The notes beneath the pieces are model-generated. The model had not been told where the DNA came from and searched no databases. It saw only the letters and a program-made list of their open reading frames with translations. The translations under genes and the position numbers were made by a program. Positions 44,837-52,472 of a stretch of DNA of 64,000 nucleotides are shown here, one piece after another (positions within the stretch are counted from its first letter, which is position 1; every line of letters starts with the position of its first letter). The stretch is from Lichenicoccus sp964247695 (GTDB lineage Bacteria > Pseudomonadota > Alphaproteobacteria > Acetobacterales > Acetobacteraceae), in the NCBI GenBank assembly GCA_964247695.1, contig CAXTVI010000012.1, positions 30,632-94,631 on the forward strand, written 5' to 3'.

Positions 44837-44848
44837 TACCGATTGGTA
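44837..44848. promoter_or_regulatory. Candidate operator palindrome over the efflux -10
   Basis: TACCGATTGGTA is an inverted repeat with five of six base pairs matching. It overlaps the proposed -10 element and start site of the efflux promoter, where a TetR-type repressor would sit. No TetR gene lies next to it in the window, so the regulator would be encoded elsewhere. The TCCGGCCGGA palindrome at 44821-44830 is adjacent. Confidence 0.4.
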
Positions 44849-44873
44849 TAGTGACCGGCCAAGTCTGTTACAA
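44845..44873 (-). promoter_or_regulatory. Candidate sigma-70 promoter of the efflux operon
   Basis: On the minus strand TTGTAA (44873-44868) and TATACC (44850-44845) are separated by exactly 17 bases. This is close to the -35/-10 consensus and points at the MFP start, giving a leader of about 50 bases. The match is by eye, without scoring. Confidence 0.5.
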
Positions 44874-45198
44874 GGTTCGTCGTTGCGTCGCGTCCCGGAA
44901 GGCCGGAGGCGATTTAAAAGCCGACGCGGCGGCAGGTCTACCGGCAGCCATGCGACCGGCTGCTCCGGAACCAGCAAGAACCGTTCCGTGCCGGGCAGGA
45001 CACGCCGGATAGGGGATGCTAGCACATGGTTCGCCGTGCGGCACGATTGCCGGGGGACGAAGATATAATGCGGTCGTGGCGAAGGACCGATCCAGCCGGG
45101 TCGCACGGCTCGGTCCCGCTCGGAGCCCGAATTGCCGAGACCGGGTCCGCGGGGTATCGTCGAACTCCTGTCGACCTGCGTGGCCCGAGGAGTTGGAG

Positions 45199-45462
45199 GT
45201 GTCTGCACCTCAAGAAGATGTGATTGCCGAGATCGTCAGCGTCGTCAGGTCGCTGGGGGACGTGTCGCCGGAACTCTGCGACAGCATCGGACGCGACACC
45301 AATATCGTCCGGGACCTCAAGCTCGACTCGATCGCCGTGATGGATTTCATCATGGAGCTCGAAATGAAATTCAACACGGTGGTGCCGCTCGATGCCATCG
45401 CCGACGTGCAGACGGTCGGCGATCTGGCGGAAATACTGGCCCGCAATCATGCGCAGGTCTGA
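45199..45462 (+). CDS. Acyl carrier protein of the sphingolipid cluster
   Basis: This 87-residue protein is an ACP. DLKLDSIAVMDFIMELE contains the DS motif with Ser44 as the 4'-phosphopantetheine site, followed by helix 2 as in AcpP-like proteins. It starts at GTG 45199 with AGGAG about eight bases upstream. It is unlike a FabF-linked housekeeping acpP context: the next gene, six bases on, is the serine palmitoyltransferase-like enzyme, and an acyl-AMP ligase is in the same cluster. In Caulobacter-type ceramide synthesis a dedicated ACP delivers the acyl chain to Spt, and I infer that role here. Confidence 0.87.
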   Translation: MSAPQEDVIAEIVSVVRSLGDVSPELCDSIGRDTNIVRDLKLDSIAVMDFIMELEMKFNTVVPLDAIADVQTVGDLAEILARNHAQV

Positions 45463-45468
45463 TCGATA

Positions 45469-46689
45469 GTGCTGCAAAAATACGGCGCGCTGAAACAGGC
45501 GCGTGCGCAACTGCTCCGGTCCGATGTCGATCCGTTCGACGTCCGCTTCGAGACCGTCCTGAGTCCGACCGAGGCGATGCTCGCCGGTCGCCGCGTGCTC
45601 CTGTTCGGTACCAACAACTACCTCGGCCTGACCTTCGATGCACCCTGCATCGACGCCGCCGTCGCGGCGTTGCGCGCCGACGGCACCGGCACGACGGGTT
45701 CGCGTATCGCCAACGGGACCTACGGCAGCCACGCCCGGCTCGAAAGGCGGCTGGCCCGCTTCCTGGGGCGCCGCGACGTGATGCTCTTCACCACCGGCTA
45801 CCAGGCCAATGTCGGGATCCTGCCGGCGCTCGCCGGAGCCGACGACTACCTGCTGCTCGACGCCGACAGCCACGCCAGCATCTACGACGGCGCCAAGCTC
45901 AGCGACGCGTCCGTCACCCGCTTTCGCCACAACGACCCGGACGACCTGTATCGCCGCCTGCGCTACCTAGCCGACCGGCCGGGCGACAAGCTGATCGTCG
46001 TCGAGGGCATCTACAGCATGCTCGGCGACACCGCGCCGCTGCAGGAGATCGCCGCCGTCAAGCGCGAGACCGGGGCCTGGCTGCTGGTGGACGAGGCGCA
46101 TTCGCTGGGCGTGCTCGGCGAGCATGGGCGGGGCCTCGCGGAGGCGACCGGCACCGAGGCGGATGTCGATTTCGTGGTCGGCACCTTCAGCAAGAGCCTC
46201 GGCGGGATCGGCGGCTTCTGTGCGTCCGACCTGCCGGATTTCGAGCTGCTGCGGCTGGCCTCGCGCGCCTACATGTTCACCGCCTCGCTGCCGCCCTCCG
46301 TCATTGCGGGCGTCATGCAGGCGCTCGAGACCCTGGAGGCCCGGCCAGAACTGCCGGTAGAGCTCAACCGGAACGCGGCCCGTCTCTACGAGGGTCTGGC
46401 CGCCGCCGGCTTCGCCCTGGGGCCGACGATCAGTCCCATCATCTCGGTCCGCCTCAACGACACCCGGGTGGCGGCGCTGTTCTGGGGCCGGCTGCTCGAG
46501 GCGGGCCTCTACGTGAACCTGGCGCTCCCGCCGGCCACTCCGGAGCGGCAGTCGCTGCTCCGGACCAGCGTCAGCGCGGCCCATACCGCGGCGCAGATCG
46601 ACCAGGCCATCGCCGCGATGACGTCCATCGGCCTCGAGCTGGGCGTGCTGCCGGGACTTGGCGAACGCTATGTCAGTGCTGCCCAGTAA
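45469..46689 (+). CDS. spt: Serine palmitoyltransferase-like alpha-oxoamine synthase
   Basis: This 406-residue PLP enzyme belongs to the alpha-oxoamine synthase family (SPT, KBL, BioF, HemA). It has GTNNYLGLT, TTGSRIANGTYGSHARLE, His135 (DADSHASIYDG), DEAHSLGVLGEHGRG (208-222) and the PLP lysine Lys242 in GTFSKSLGGIGGF. Next to a dedicated ACP, ceramide-synthase-like and CerR-like genes, serine palmitoyltransferase is the best call: it condenses serine with an acyl thioester to 3-ketosphinganine in the cytoplasm. It starts at GTG 45469. Length is normal for a soluble bacterial SPT. 8-Amino-7-oxononanoate synthase is the alternative. Confidence 0.87.
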   Translation: MLQKYGALKQARAQLLRSDVDPFDVRFETVLSPTEAMLAGRRVLLFGTNNYLGLTFDAPCIDAAVAALRADGTGTTGSRIANGTYGSHARLERRLARFLGRRDVMLFTTGYQANVGILPALAGADDYLLLDADSHASIYDGAKLSDASVTRFRHNDPDDLYRRLRYLADRPGDKLIVVEGIYSMLGDTAPLQEIAAVKRETGAWLLVDEAHSLGVLGEHGRGLAEATGTEADVDFVVGTFSKSLGGIGGFCASDLPDFELLRLASRAYMFTASLPPSVIAGVMQALETLEARPELPVELNRNAARLYEGLAAAGFALGPTISPIISVRLNDTRVAALFWGRLLEAGLYVNLALPPATPERQSLLRTSVSAAHTAAQIDQAIAAMTSIGLELGVLPGLGERYVSAAQ

Positions 46690-46714
46690 TAGGGCGACCC
46701 AGTAGAGCTGCCGA

Positions 46715-47197
46715 TCAGTAGCGCAGCCGGATCGCAATCCGGTTGATCCCTGGATGCACCGCGATTCTTACCGCATCGTAGCGCGGGGGTGCGAACAGCG
46801 GCGCCGCGTTGTTGGAGAACCCGTAGCCTTCGCTCGGCAGGCCGAGGAAGTTGCGATCGAAATGATGATTGTCGTTCTCGTCATGGTAGATCGCGACCGC
46901 ATAGGTCCCCGGCCCGGACACGGCGAAGCACGCCACCGCCTGCGTCGTCGAGAGCGGCACCCTGAGCACCGACAGGGACCCGTTGCGCTTCAGGTAGCGG
47001 GCCGGATCCGGGCCATACAGGGTGAAGGTGATGTTGCCGGCGATGCGTCTCGCGCCGGTGCCGGTGACCAGCAATTGCGGCGATCCGGCCACCGAACCCG
47101 GGCAGGCCGCGGCGGACACGGCATGCGCCGGCCGCGCGCCCAGGGCCGCCAGCAGCACCAGCAATCCGGCAATCCCGCGGGACCGCAACATCGACAT
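46715..47197 (-). CDS. DUF2141 exported protein
   Basis: This 160-residue protein has a signal peptide (SRGIAGLLVLLAALGARPAHA) and the DUF2141 core: YAVAIYHDENDNHHFDRNFLGLPSEGYGFSNNA. The fold is a small beta domain of unknown function, found in the periplasm. I chose the ATG at 47197; a TTG at 47200 is in frame just before. It lies on the minus strand between the spt gene and the hydroxylase gene, convergent with spt. Whether it belongs to the lipid pathway is open; its position inside the cluster supports a link. Confidence 0.78.
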   Translation of the reverse strand: MSMLRSRGIAGLLVLLAALGARPAHAVSAAACPGSVAGSPQLLVTGTGARRIAGNITFTLYGPDPARYLKRNGSLSVLRVPLSTTQAVACFAVSGPGTYAVAIYHDENDNHHFDRNFLGLPSEGYGFSNNAAPLFAPPRYDAVRIAVHPGINRIAIRLRY

Positions 47198-47320
47198 CAA
47201 AGCCCGTCATCCCCAATGGCGCGAGCTCGGAATGCAGCACGGGCGAGCCCCGGGCAAGGGGCCGGGATCGCCCCGCTTGCTTGACAGGCCGACGCGGCGG
47301 CGCCACTCGATACCCGATCA

Positions 47321-47356
47321 GGGGATGCCCACGGGGATGCCCAAGGGGATCAGATG
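47321..47356 (+). repeat. 12-bp triplicate spanning the hydroxylase start region
   Basis: Three near copies of GGGGATGCCCAC begin at 47321, 47333 and 47345; the third reads GGGGATCAGATG and holds the purine-rich ribosome site and the true ATG (47354). The first two contain ATG codons out of frame with the gene. Confidence 0.6.
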
Positions 47357-48142
47357 TACACGCGCTGGCGAAAACACGGACGAAGCTTCGACCTGGGGCG
47401 AATGACCCTGCGCGACCTCTTCGCGGCCTATGCCAGCCACCCGGCGGTCCACCTCTATCTCGTGCTCGCTCTCGGCAGCGGCGTCTTTGCCGTCCGGGAG
47501 GCGCATGCACCCTGGCGGCCGCTGGCCGCGGTGCTGGTCACCGTGCTGGCCTACCCGATGACCTGGTACGCGCTGCACCGTTTCATCCTGCACGGCCGGT
47601 TCCTGTACCGGTGGCGGATGACGTCGGCGCTGTGGAAGCGCATCCATTTCGATCACCACCAGGACCCGCATCGGATGGACGTGCTGTTCGGCTCGCCGCT
47701 GAACACCGCGCCGACCATCCTGGTGATCCTGGTGCCGCTGGGCTGGCTGATCGGCGGGGGCGTCGCGGGTGCGGCAGCCTCCGTGTGCGCCGGTTTCGTG
47801 ATCACCTGCATCTACGAGTTCTGCCACTGCGTGCAGCATCTGAACTTCAAGCCGCGGAACCGGCTGTTCCGGCGCATGAAGGAACTGCACCTGGCGCATC
47901 ATTTCCACGACGAAGAGGGCAATTACGGGATCACCTCGTTCGCCATCGACCGCATGTTCGGGACCTATTACGGCTCCGCACGCGAGCGCCCGCGCTCGCC
48001 GCACGTCTTCAATCTCGGCTACGACCTCATCGAGGCAGAGCGCTACCCGTGGGTCGCCGAGTTGTCCGGTGGGCCGCCGCTCGACCGTCCGCCCCCGCAC
48101 CGTACGCCCCGGCATCGTTCTTCGGAAACCGAGCGGGCATGA
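47354..48142 (+). CDS. Fatty acid hydroxylase / sterol desaturase superfamily membrane protein
   Basis: This 262-residue integral membrane di-iron protein has the histidine boxes HRFILH, HFDHHQDPHR and HLAHHFHDE plus HCVQH in a loop, spread among four likely helices. This family hydroxylates or desaturates lipids at the membrane face. In the ceramide cluster it most likely hydroxylates the acyl chain or long-chain base; acetic acid bacteria are known to make hydroxy-ceramides. AAGGGGATC precedes the ATG. Its TGA overlaps the next ATG (ATGA), so it is coupled to the ceramide-synthase gene. Confidence 0.85.
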   Translation: MYTRWRKHGRSFDLGRMTLRDLFAAYASHPAVHLYLVLALGSGVFAVREAHAPWRPLAAVLVTVLAYPMTWYALHRFILHGRFLYRWRMTSALWKRIHFDHHQDPHRMDVLFGSPLNTAPTILVILVPLGWLIGGGVAGAAASVCAGFVITCIYEFCHCVQHLNFKPRNRLFRRMKELHLAHHFHDEEGNYGITSFAIDRMFGTYYGSARERPRSPHVFNLGYDLIEAERYPWVAELSGGPPLDRPPPHRTPRHRSSETERA

Positions 48143-49299
48143 GCGCTGCGACCGCAGCAGCCGGCCCGGTCGAGATCGTTCCCGCCATCGGCCGCTCCGG
48201 CATCGGGCGCTTCATCCGCCTGCCCGAGCGCCTGTACCGGTCGGATCCGTCCTATGTCCCGGCGCTGCGCACCGAGCGTCGGGCGGCCCTGACCGCGCGC
48301 GGCAACCCGTTCTTCACCCATGCCGATGCGGCGTTCTGGATCGCGCGCCGGCACGGCCGCGACGTCGGCCGGATCAGCGCGCAGCAGGACCATCTGTCGC
48401 AGCCGGGCCTGGATGGCCCGATCGGCAGTTTCGGCTCGCTGGTGGCGATCGACGACCGCGCGGTGTTCGCGGCCCTGCTGGCGACGGCGGAGCATTGGCT
48501 GGCGGATCGTGGCCTGCGGCAGGCGCAGGGGCCGTTCAGCCTGTCCATCAACGAGGAGACCGGCCTGCTGGTCGAGGGTTTCGACACGCCGCCGATGCTG
48601 ATGATGCCGCATGATCCGGCCTATGCGGCGGCGCATCTCGAGGCGCTCGGCTACCGCAAGGCGCGCGACGTGCTTGCCTATCTCTGCGACACCACGGCGG
48701 CGCTGCCGCCTGCCGCCGCCGGCATGGTGGCGCGGGGGCTGCCCTCAGGCGTCACGCTGCGCCATATGCGGATGCAGACGCTCGAGCGCGACATCGCCTC
48801 CCTGGTGAGCATCTACAATGACGGCTGGTCGGGCAACTGGGGCTTCGTGCCAATCACCGAGGCCGAGGTGTCGCATATCGCGCGCGCGCTGCGGCCGCTG
48901 CTGCATGAACGCCTGGTCTGGTTCGCCGACTTCCAGGGCGAGCCGGCGGCGTTCGGCCTGTGCCTGCCCAACCTGAATGCGGCGATCTCCGACCTGTCCG
49001 GCCGGCTGCTGCCGTTCGGCTGGGCGAAGCTGCTGTGGCGGCTGAAGGTGTCGGGCGTGACGTCGGCCCGGGTGCCGTTGATGGGCGTCCGCCGCCAGTA
49101 CGGCGCCGGGCTGCTCGGCAGTCTGCTGCCGCTGCACATCGTCGAGGCGCTGCGGCGCGAGGCGCTGGCGCGCGGCATCGAGGCCGTCGAGATGTCGTGG
49201 ATCCTGGAGGACAACCTGCCGATGCGGCACCTGGCGGAAGCCGTCGGCGGGCACGCCTACAAGACCTACCGCGTGTTCGAGAAGAGCCTCGCGGCATGA
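48139..49299 (+). CDS. Bacterial ceramide synthase candidate (GNAT-like N-acyltransferase)
   Basis: This 386-residue protein has a GNAT-type C-terminal half (EMSWILEDNLPMRHLAEAVGG near the end) and a distinctive centre: LSINEETGLLVEGFDTPPM, then YNDGWSGNWGFVPITEAEV. The same layout occurs in the alphaproteobacterial acyltransferase family that includes the Caulobacter ceramide synthase (bCerS). It is expected to N-acylate a long-chain base with acyl-CoA. It starts at ATG 48139 in overlap with the hydroxylase stop and its own stop overlaps the ligase start (ATGA). No membrane helix is clear. Confidence 0.75.
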   Translation: MSAATAAAGPVEIVPAIGRSGIGRFIRLPERLYRSDPSYVPALRTERRAALTARGNPFFTHADAAFWIARRHGRDVGRISAQQDHLSQPGLDGPIGSFGSLVAIDDRAVFAALLATAEHWLADRGLRQAQGPFSLSINEETGLLVEGFDTPPMLMMPHDPAYAAAHLEALGYRKARDVLAYLCDTTAALPPAAAGMVARGLPSGVTLRHMRMQTLERDIASLVSIYNDGWSGNWGFVPITEAEVSHIARALRPLLHERLVWFADFQGEPAAFGLCLPNLNAAISDLSGRLLPFGWAKLLWRLKVSGVTSARVPLMGVRRQYGAGLLGSLLPLHIVEALRREALARGIEAVEMSWILEDNLPMRHLAEAVGGHAYKTYRVFEKSLAA

Positions 49300-51095
49300 A
49301 GCCGGAGCAGCACTTGCCCGACCTCGCGCCGGCACAGGGCGGACGGACGATCTCGTCTCCGAACCCCGGCATGCCCAGGCCGACGCCGACACGAAGCGGT
49401 CTCGACCAGCTCCCTGGCGAGTTCCTGACCCTCACGGACGCGCTCGACTACGCCGCCGACGGCGAGACCGGGCTCAACTTCTATTCGATCCGGGGCGAGC
49501 TTTCGGCGTCGCTCCCCTACCGGACGCTGCGCGCCGAGGCGATGGCGCTCGGCCGCCGATTGCTGGCGCTCGGGCTGCGGCAGGGCGAGCGCGTCGCCGT
49601 CATCGCCGAAACACACCCGGACTTCGTGCGCGTGTTCTTCGCCTGCCAGTACGCGGGGCTGGTGCCGGCGCCGCTGCCGATGCCGTTCGTTTTCGGCGGC
49701 CGCGAGACGTACACCGCCCACATCACGCGCCTGGTCGAGGAGGCGCGGGCAGTCGCCCTGTTCGTGCCCGAGGCGCTGCGGGACTGGTTCGCGGCCGTGG
49801 GCGCCGTGCGGCTGTGCGGCACGCTGGCCGACCTCCCGGACTGCCCGACCCGCGACATCGTCCTGCCGACGATCGCCCCGGACCAGACCGCCTACCTGCA
49901 ATTCTCCTCCGGCAGCACCCGGTTTCCGATCGGGGTGGTGGTGCAGCAAAAGGCGCTGATGGCAAATGCCTCGGCGATCCTGCGGCATGGGCTGCAGATC
50001 CGTCCGGACGACCGCGCGGTATCCTGGCTGCCGCTCTATCACGACATGGGACTGGTCGGTTTCCTGCTGAGCCCGCTGGCCGGACAGGTGACGGTCGATC
50101 TGCTGGCGACGCAGGACTTCGTGCGGCGCCCGCAGCTCTGGCTGTCGCTGATCAGCGCCGGCCGCGCCACGATCTCGTACAGTCCGAGCTTCGGCTACGA
50201 GCTGTGCACCCGGCGCGAGCGCGCGATCGGCAAGTTGGATTTCGACCTCTCGAGCTGGCGCATCGCGGGCATCGGCGGCGACATGATCCGGCCGGCCTCG
50301 CTGACCAGCTTCGCGCGCAGCTTTGCGTCCTGCGGCTACCGGGCTGAGGCGTTCCTGCCGAGCTACGGCATGGCGGAGGCGACGCTTGCGATCAGCTTTG
50401 CTCCGGTCGGGCGCGGCATCGAGATCGACACGGTCGATCTGGATTGCCTTGAACAGGACGGGGTGGCGCGCGCGCCGCTCGGACCTCAGGCGCGGGCGCG
50501 CACGCTGGTGCTGTGCGGCGCGGCGCTGCCGGAGCACGAGATCGAGATCCGCGACGCCGACGGCATGGCGCTGGGCGATCGCCGGATCGGGCGGATCTTC
50601 GCGCGTGGCGCCAGCATGATGCAGGGCTATGACCGCCGCCCGGCCGAGACGCAGGCGATCCTGTCGGCGGATGGCTGGCTGGAGACCGGCGACCTCGGCT
50701 ACCGGCTGGGCGGGACGCTGGTGCTGACCGGGCGCGCCAAGGACCTGATCATCATCAACGGGCGCAACATCTGGCCGCAGGACCTGGAATGGAGCATCGA
50801 GCATTCGGTGCCCGACGTCCGGACCGGCGACGTGGCGGCGTTCTCGGTCGAGCTGGACGGCCAGGAGGTGCTGGTGGTGGCGGTCGAGGCGCGGGGGGTC
50901 GGGAAACCGGCGGACGGCGAGCGTCTGGTCGAGGCGGTGAGCGCCGCGGTGCGCTCCGGCCACGGCCTCGACAGCCGGGTCGTGCTGGTGGCGCCCGGCA
51001 GCCTGCCCTACACCTCGTCGGGCAAGCTGAGCCGTTCCTCGGTGCGCCAGCGCTACCTGGCCGACCGTCTGCCGGCGGTCGCCGTCCCGGCGTGA
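49296..51095 (+). CDS. Fatty acyl-AMP ligase / acyl-ACP synthetase
   Basis: This 599-residue ANL-family protein activates a fatty acid as acyl-AMP and passes it to ACP. It has LQFSSGSTRFPIGV (201-214) as the P-loop, LPLYHDMGLVGFLLSPL, PSYGMAEATLA, ETGDLGYR and the C-terminal lysine in YTSSGKLSRSSV. The P-loop has isoleucine where most ANL enzymes keep a lysine (PKGV). It has no CoA-binding features that I can see, and it fits the FAAL group. It is coupled by ATGA and GTGA overlaps on both sides. Its likely partner is the ACP at the start of the cluster. Confidence 0.85.
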   Translation: MKPEQHLPDLAPAQGGRTISSPNPGMPRPTPTRSGLDQLPGEFLTLTDALDYAADGETGLNFYSIRGELSASLPYRTLRAEAMALGRRLLALGLRQGERVAVIAETHPDFVRVFFACQYAGLVPAPLPMPFVFGGRETYTAHITRLVEEARAVALFVPEALRDWFAAVGAVRLCGTLADLPDCPTRDIVLPTIAPDQTAYLQFSSGSTRFPIGVVVQQKALMANASAILRHGLQIRPDDRAVSWLPLYHDMGLVGFLLSPLAGQVTVDLLATQDFVRRPQLWLSLISAGRATISYSPSFGYELCTRRERAIGKLDFDLSSWRIAGIGGDMIRPASLTSFARSFASCGYRAEAFLPSYGMAEATLAISFAPVGRGIEIDTVDLDCLEQDGVARAPLGPQARARTLVLCGAALPEHEIEIRDADGMALGDRRIGRIFARGASMMQGYDRRPAETQAILSADGWLETGDLGYRLGGTLVLTGRAKDLIIINGRNIWPQDLEWSIEHSVPDVRTGDVAAFSVELDGQEVLVVAVEARGVGKPADGERLVEAVSAAVRSGHGLDSRVVLVAPGSLPYTSSGKLSRSSVRQRYLADRLPAVAVPA

Positions 51096-52045
51096 CCGGC
51101 GCCGGCCGCATCGCGGCCGTCACCGGAGGCACCGGGTTCCTGGGTTCGCGGATCGCGGTCGCCCTGCACCGGGCTGGCTGGCGCGTGCGGCTGCTGGTCC
51201 GGAGCACCGTGACGCATCCGGTGCTGGCAGGCATCCCGCTGGAGCTGGTGACGGGCGTCCTGGACGACGAGGCGGCGCTGTCGCGTCTCGTCGCCGACGC
51301 CGCCGTCGTCGTGCATGCCGCGGGCCTGGTCAAGGCGCGCAGCCGCCGGCAGTTCCTGCGGGTCAACCGGGACGGCACGCGCAGGCTGGCCGAGATGGTG
51401 GCACGCGACCAGCCGCGCGCGAAGTTCATCCTGGTCTCGTCGCAGGCTGCCCGCGCGCCGCATCTCTCCGGCTATGCCGCCAGCAAGCGCATGGGCGAGG
51501 CGGCGGCGATGGCGGCGCTCGGCAGCGAGCGGTGCCTGGTGCTGCGGCCCTGCGTCATCTACGGGCCGTGGGACCTGGAAGGCCCTGCGCTGCTGCGGCT
51601 GGCAGGTGGAGGCTTCGTGCCCGCCGTGGGCCGGCCGGAGCCCAGGATCTGCATGATCCATGTCGCGGACGCCGCGGAGGCCGTCGTGGCGCTTGCAGCC
51701 GGTGGTCCGGCTGCCGGCACCTACGAGATCTGCGACGAGCGGCCGGACGGTTACGGCTGGCGCGAGTTGCTGCGTCGGATCGGGTCGGCCCAGGGCAAGG
51801 CCGGGCATCCGGTCGTCGTGCCCGACCTGTTGATCCTTGCGGCCGGAGCGGCGAGCGGCGCGGTAGGACTAATCACGCGGACGACGCCCATCTTCGGCAT
51901 CGGCAAGGCGCGCGAGATCCTGTACCGCGACTGGTCCTCGGACCGGGCCCGGCACCTGCCCGCGGACGTGTGGAGGCCGCAGATCCCGCTTGCCGACGGG
52001 CTCGCCGAACTGGTGGGCTGGGCTAGGACATCCGCGGCGCCCTGA
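51092..52045 (+). CDS. NAD(P)-dependent epimerase-like reductase (CerR-type)
   Basis: This 317-residue extended SDR has TGGTGFLGSRIA (11-22) for the cofactor and YAASKRMGE as the Tyr-x-x-x-Lys pair. In the Caulobacter ceramide cluster a protein of this type, CerR, reduces the 3-keto group of the base, and the position after the acyl-AMP ligase matches. It begins at GTG 51092 in a GTGA overlap. Its 3' end overlaps the lipoprotein gene on the other strand by 23 bases. Reaction assignment is by context and family, not by a substrate motif. Confidence 0.78.
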   Translation: MTGAGRIAAVTGGTGFLGSRIAVALHRAGWRVRLLVRSTVTHPVLAGIPLELVTGVLDDEAALSRLVADAAVVVHAAGLVKARSRRQFLRVNRDGTRRLAEMVARDQPRAKFILVSSQAARAPHLSGYAASKRMGEAAAMAALGSERCLVLRPCVIYGPWDLEGPALLRLAGGGFVPAVGRPEPRICMIHVADAAEAVVALAAGGPAAGTYEICDERPDGYGWRELLRRIGSAQGKAGHPVVVPDLLILAAGAASGAVGLITRTTPIFGIGKAREILYRDWSSDRARHLPADVWRPQIPLADGLAELVGWARTSAAP

Positions 52046-52472
52046 TGGTGCTGGTGCAGGGTGGTGCCGCGCTGGCGAACGGGTTCTGGTTGGTGGTGGT
52101 GCTCGCGGTCTCCGTGGCGCTCAGGACGCCGTCCTGGATCGCCCCGGAAAGCTGCCGGCTGCCGTCGGCGTTGCGCATGTAGACCTGGCCGTCGGCGCCG
52201 ACCGTGCCCAGGAGCCGGCCGCTATGCCGATGCGTCTGCACCGCGATCTGGCCGTCCTCGACCTCGAACTTGATGATGCTCCCGGTGCCCCCGCACGCGC
52301 CGGCGACCTCGTCGCCGGTCACGCTGCCCCGGTAGATGCCATCGAACTGCGTCAGGGCCGGATTGACGGTGATTTCCCTGGGGTCGCATGCGGCCGTCGC
52401 GAACAGCAAGCCGAGCGCCGGCAGTGCCGGAGCACGCAGCAATCGTGCAGTTGGCATGGCGATCCTTCTCAT
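52023..52472 (-). CDS. Putative lipoprotein coupled to a membrane glycosyltransferase
   Basis: This 149-residue protein starts MRRIAMPTARLL and has a signal with a lipobox-like end (FATAAC before DPREITVNP), so it is probably lipidated. The mature part is a small beta domain (DGIYRGSVTGDEV, QIAVQTHRHSGRLLGTVGADG, RQLSGAIQDGVLSA) with no domain I can name. The ATG at 52472 overlaps the stop of the glycosyltransferase gene (ATGA), so translation is coupled. It converges with the cerR-like gene and overlaps its end. Confidence 0.65.
   Translation of the reverse strand: MRRIAMPTARLLRAPALPALGLLFATAACDPREITVNPALTQFDGIYRGSVTGDEVAGACGGTGSIIKFEVEDGQIAVQTHRHSGRLLGTVGADGQVYMRNADGSRQLSGAIQDGVLSATETASTTTNQNPFASAAPPCTSTIRAPRMS

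Larger units (their letters stand above)
44786..45198. other. 413-base intergenic region between efflux and sphingolipid loci
   Basis: The region lies between divergent genes. Besides the promoter and operator candidates at 44837-44873, I see no complete gene. A frame running into acp from 45016 shows no codon structure of its own and is only an upstream extension of acp. The acp promoter was not identified. Confidence 0.6.

Noticed and set aside
45132..46721. Second long frame across the spt gene
   Set aside because: It is out of frame with the PLP enzyme, Arg/Pro rich, and has no motifs.
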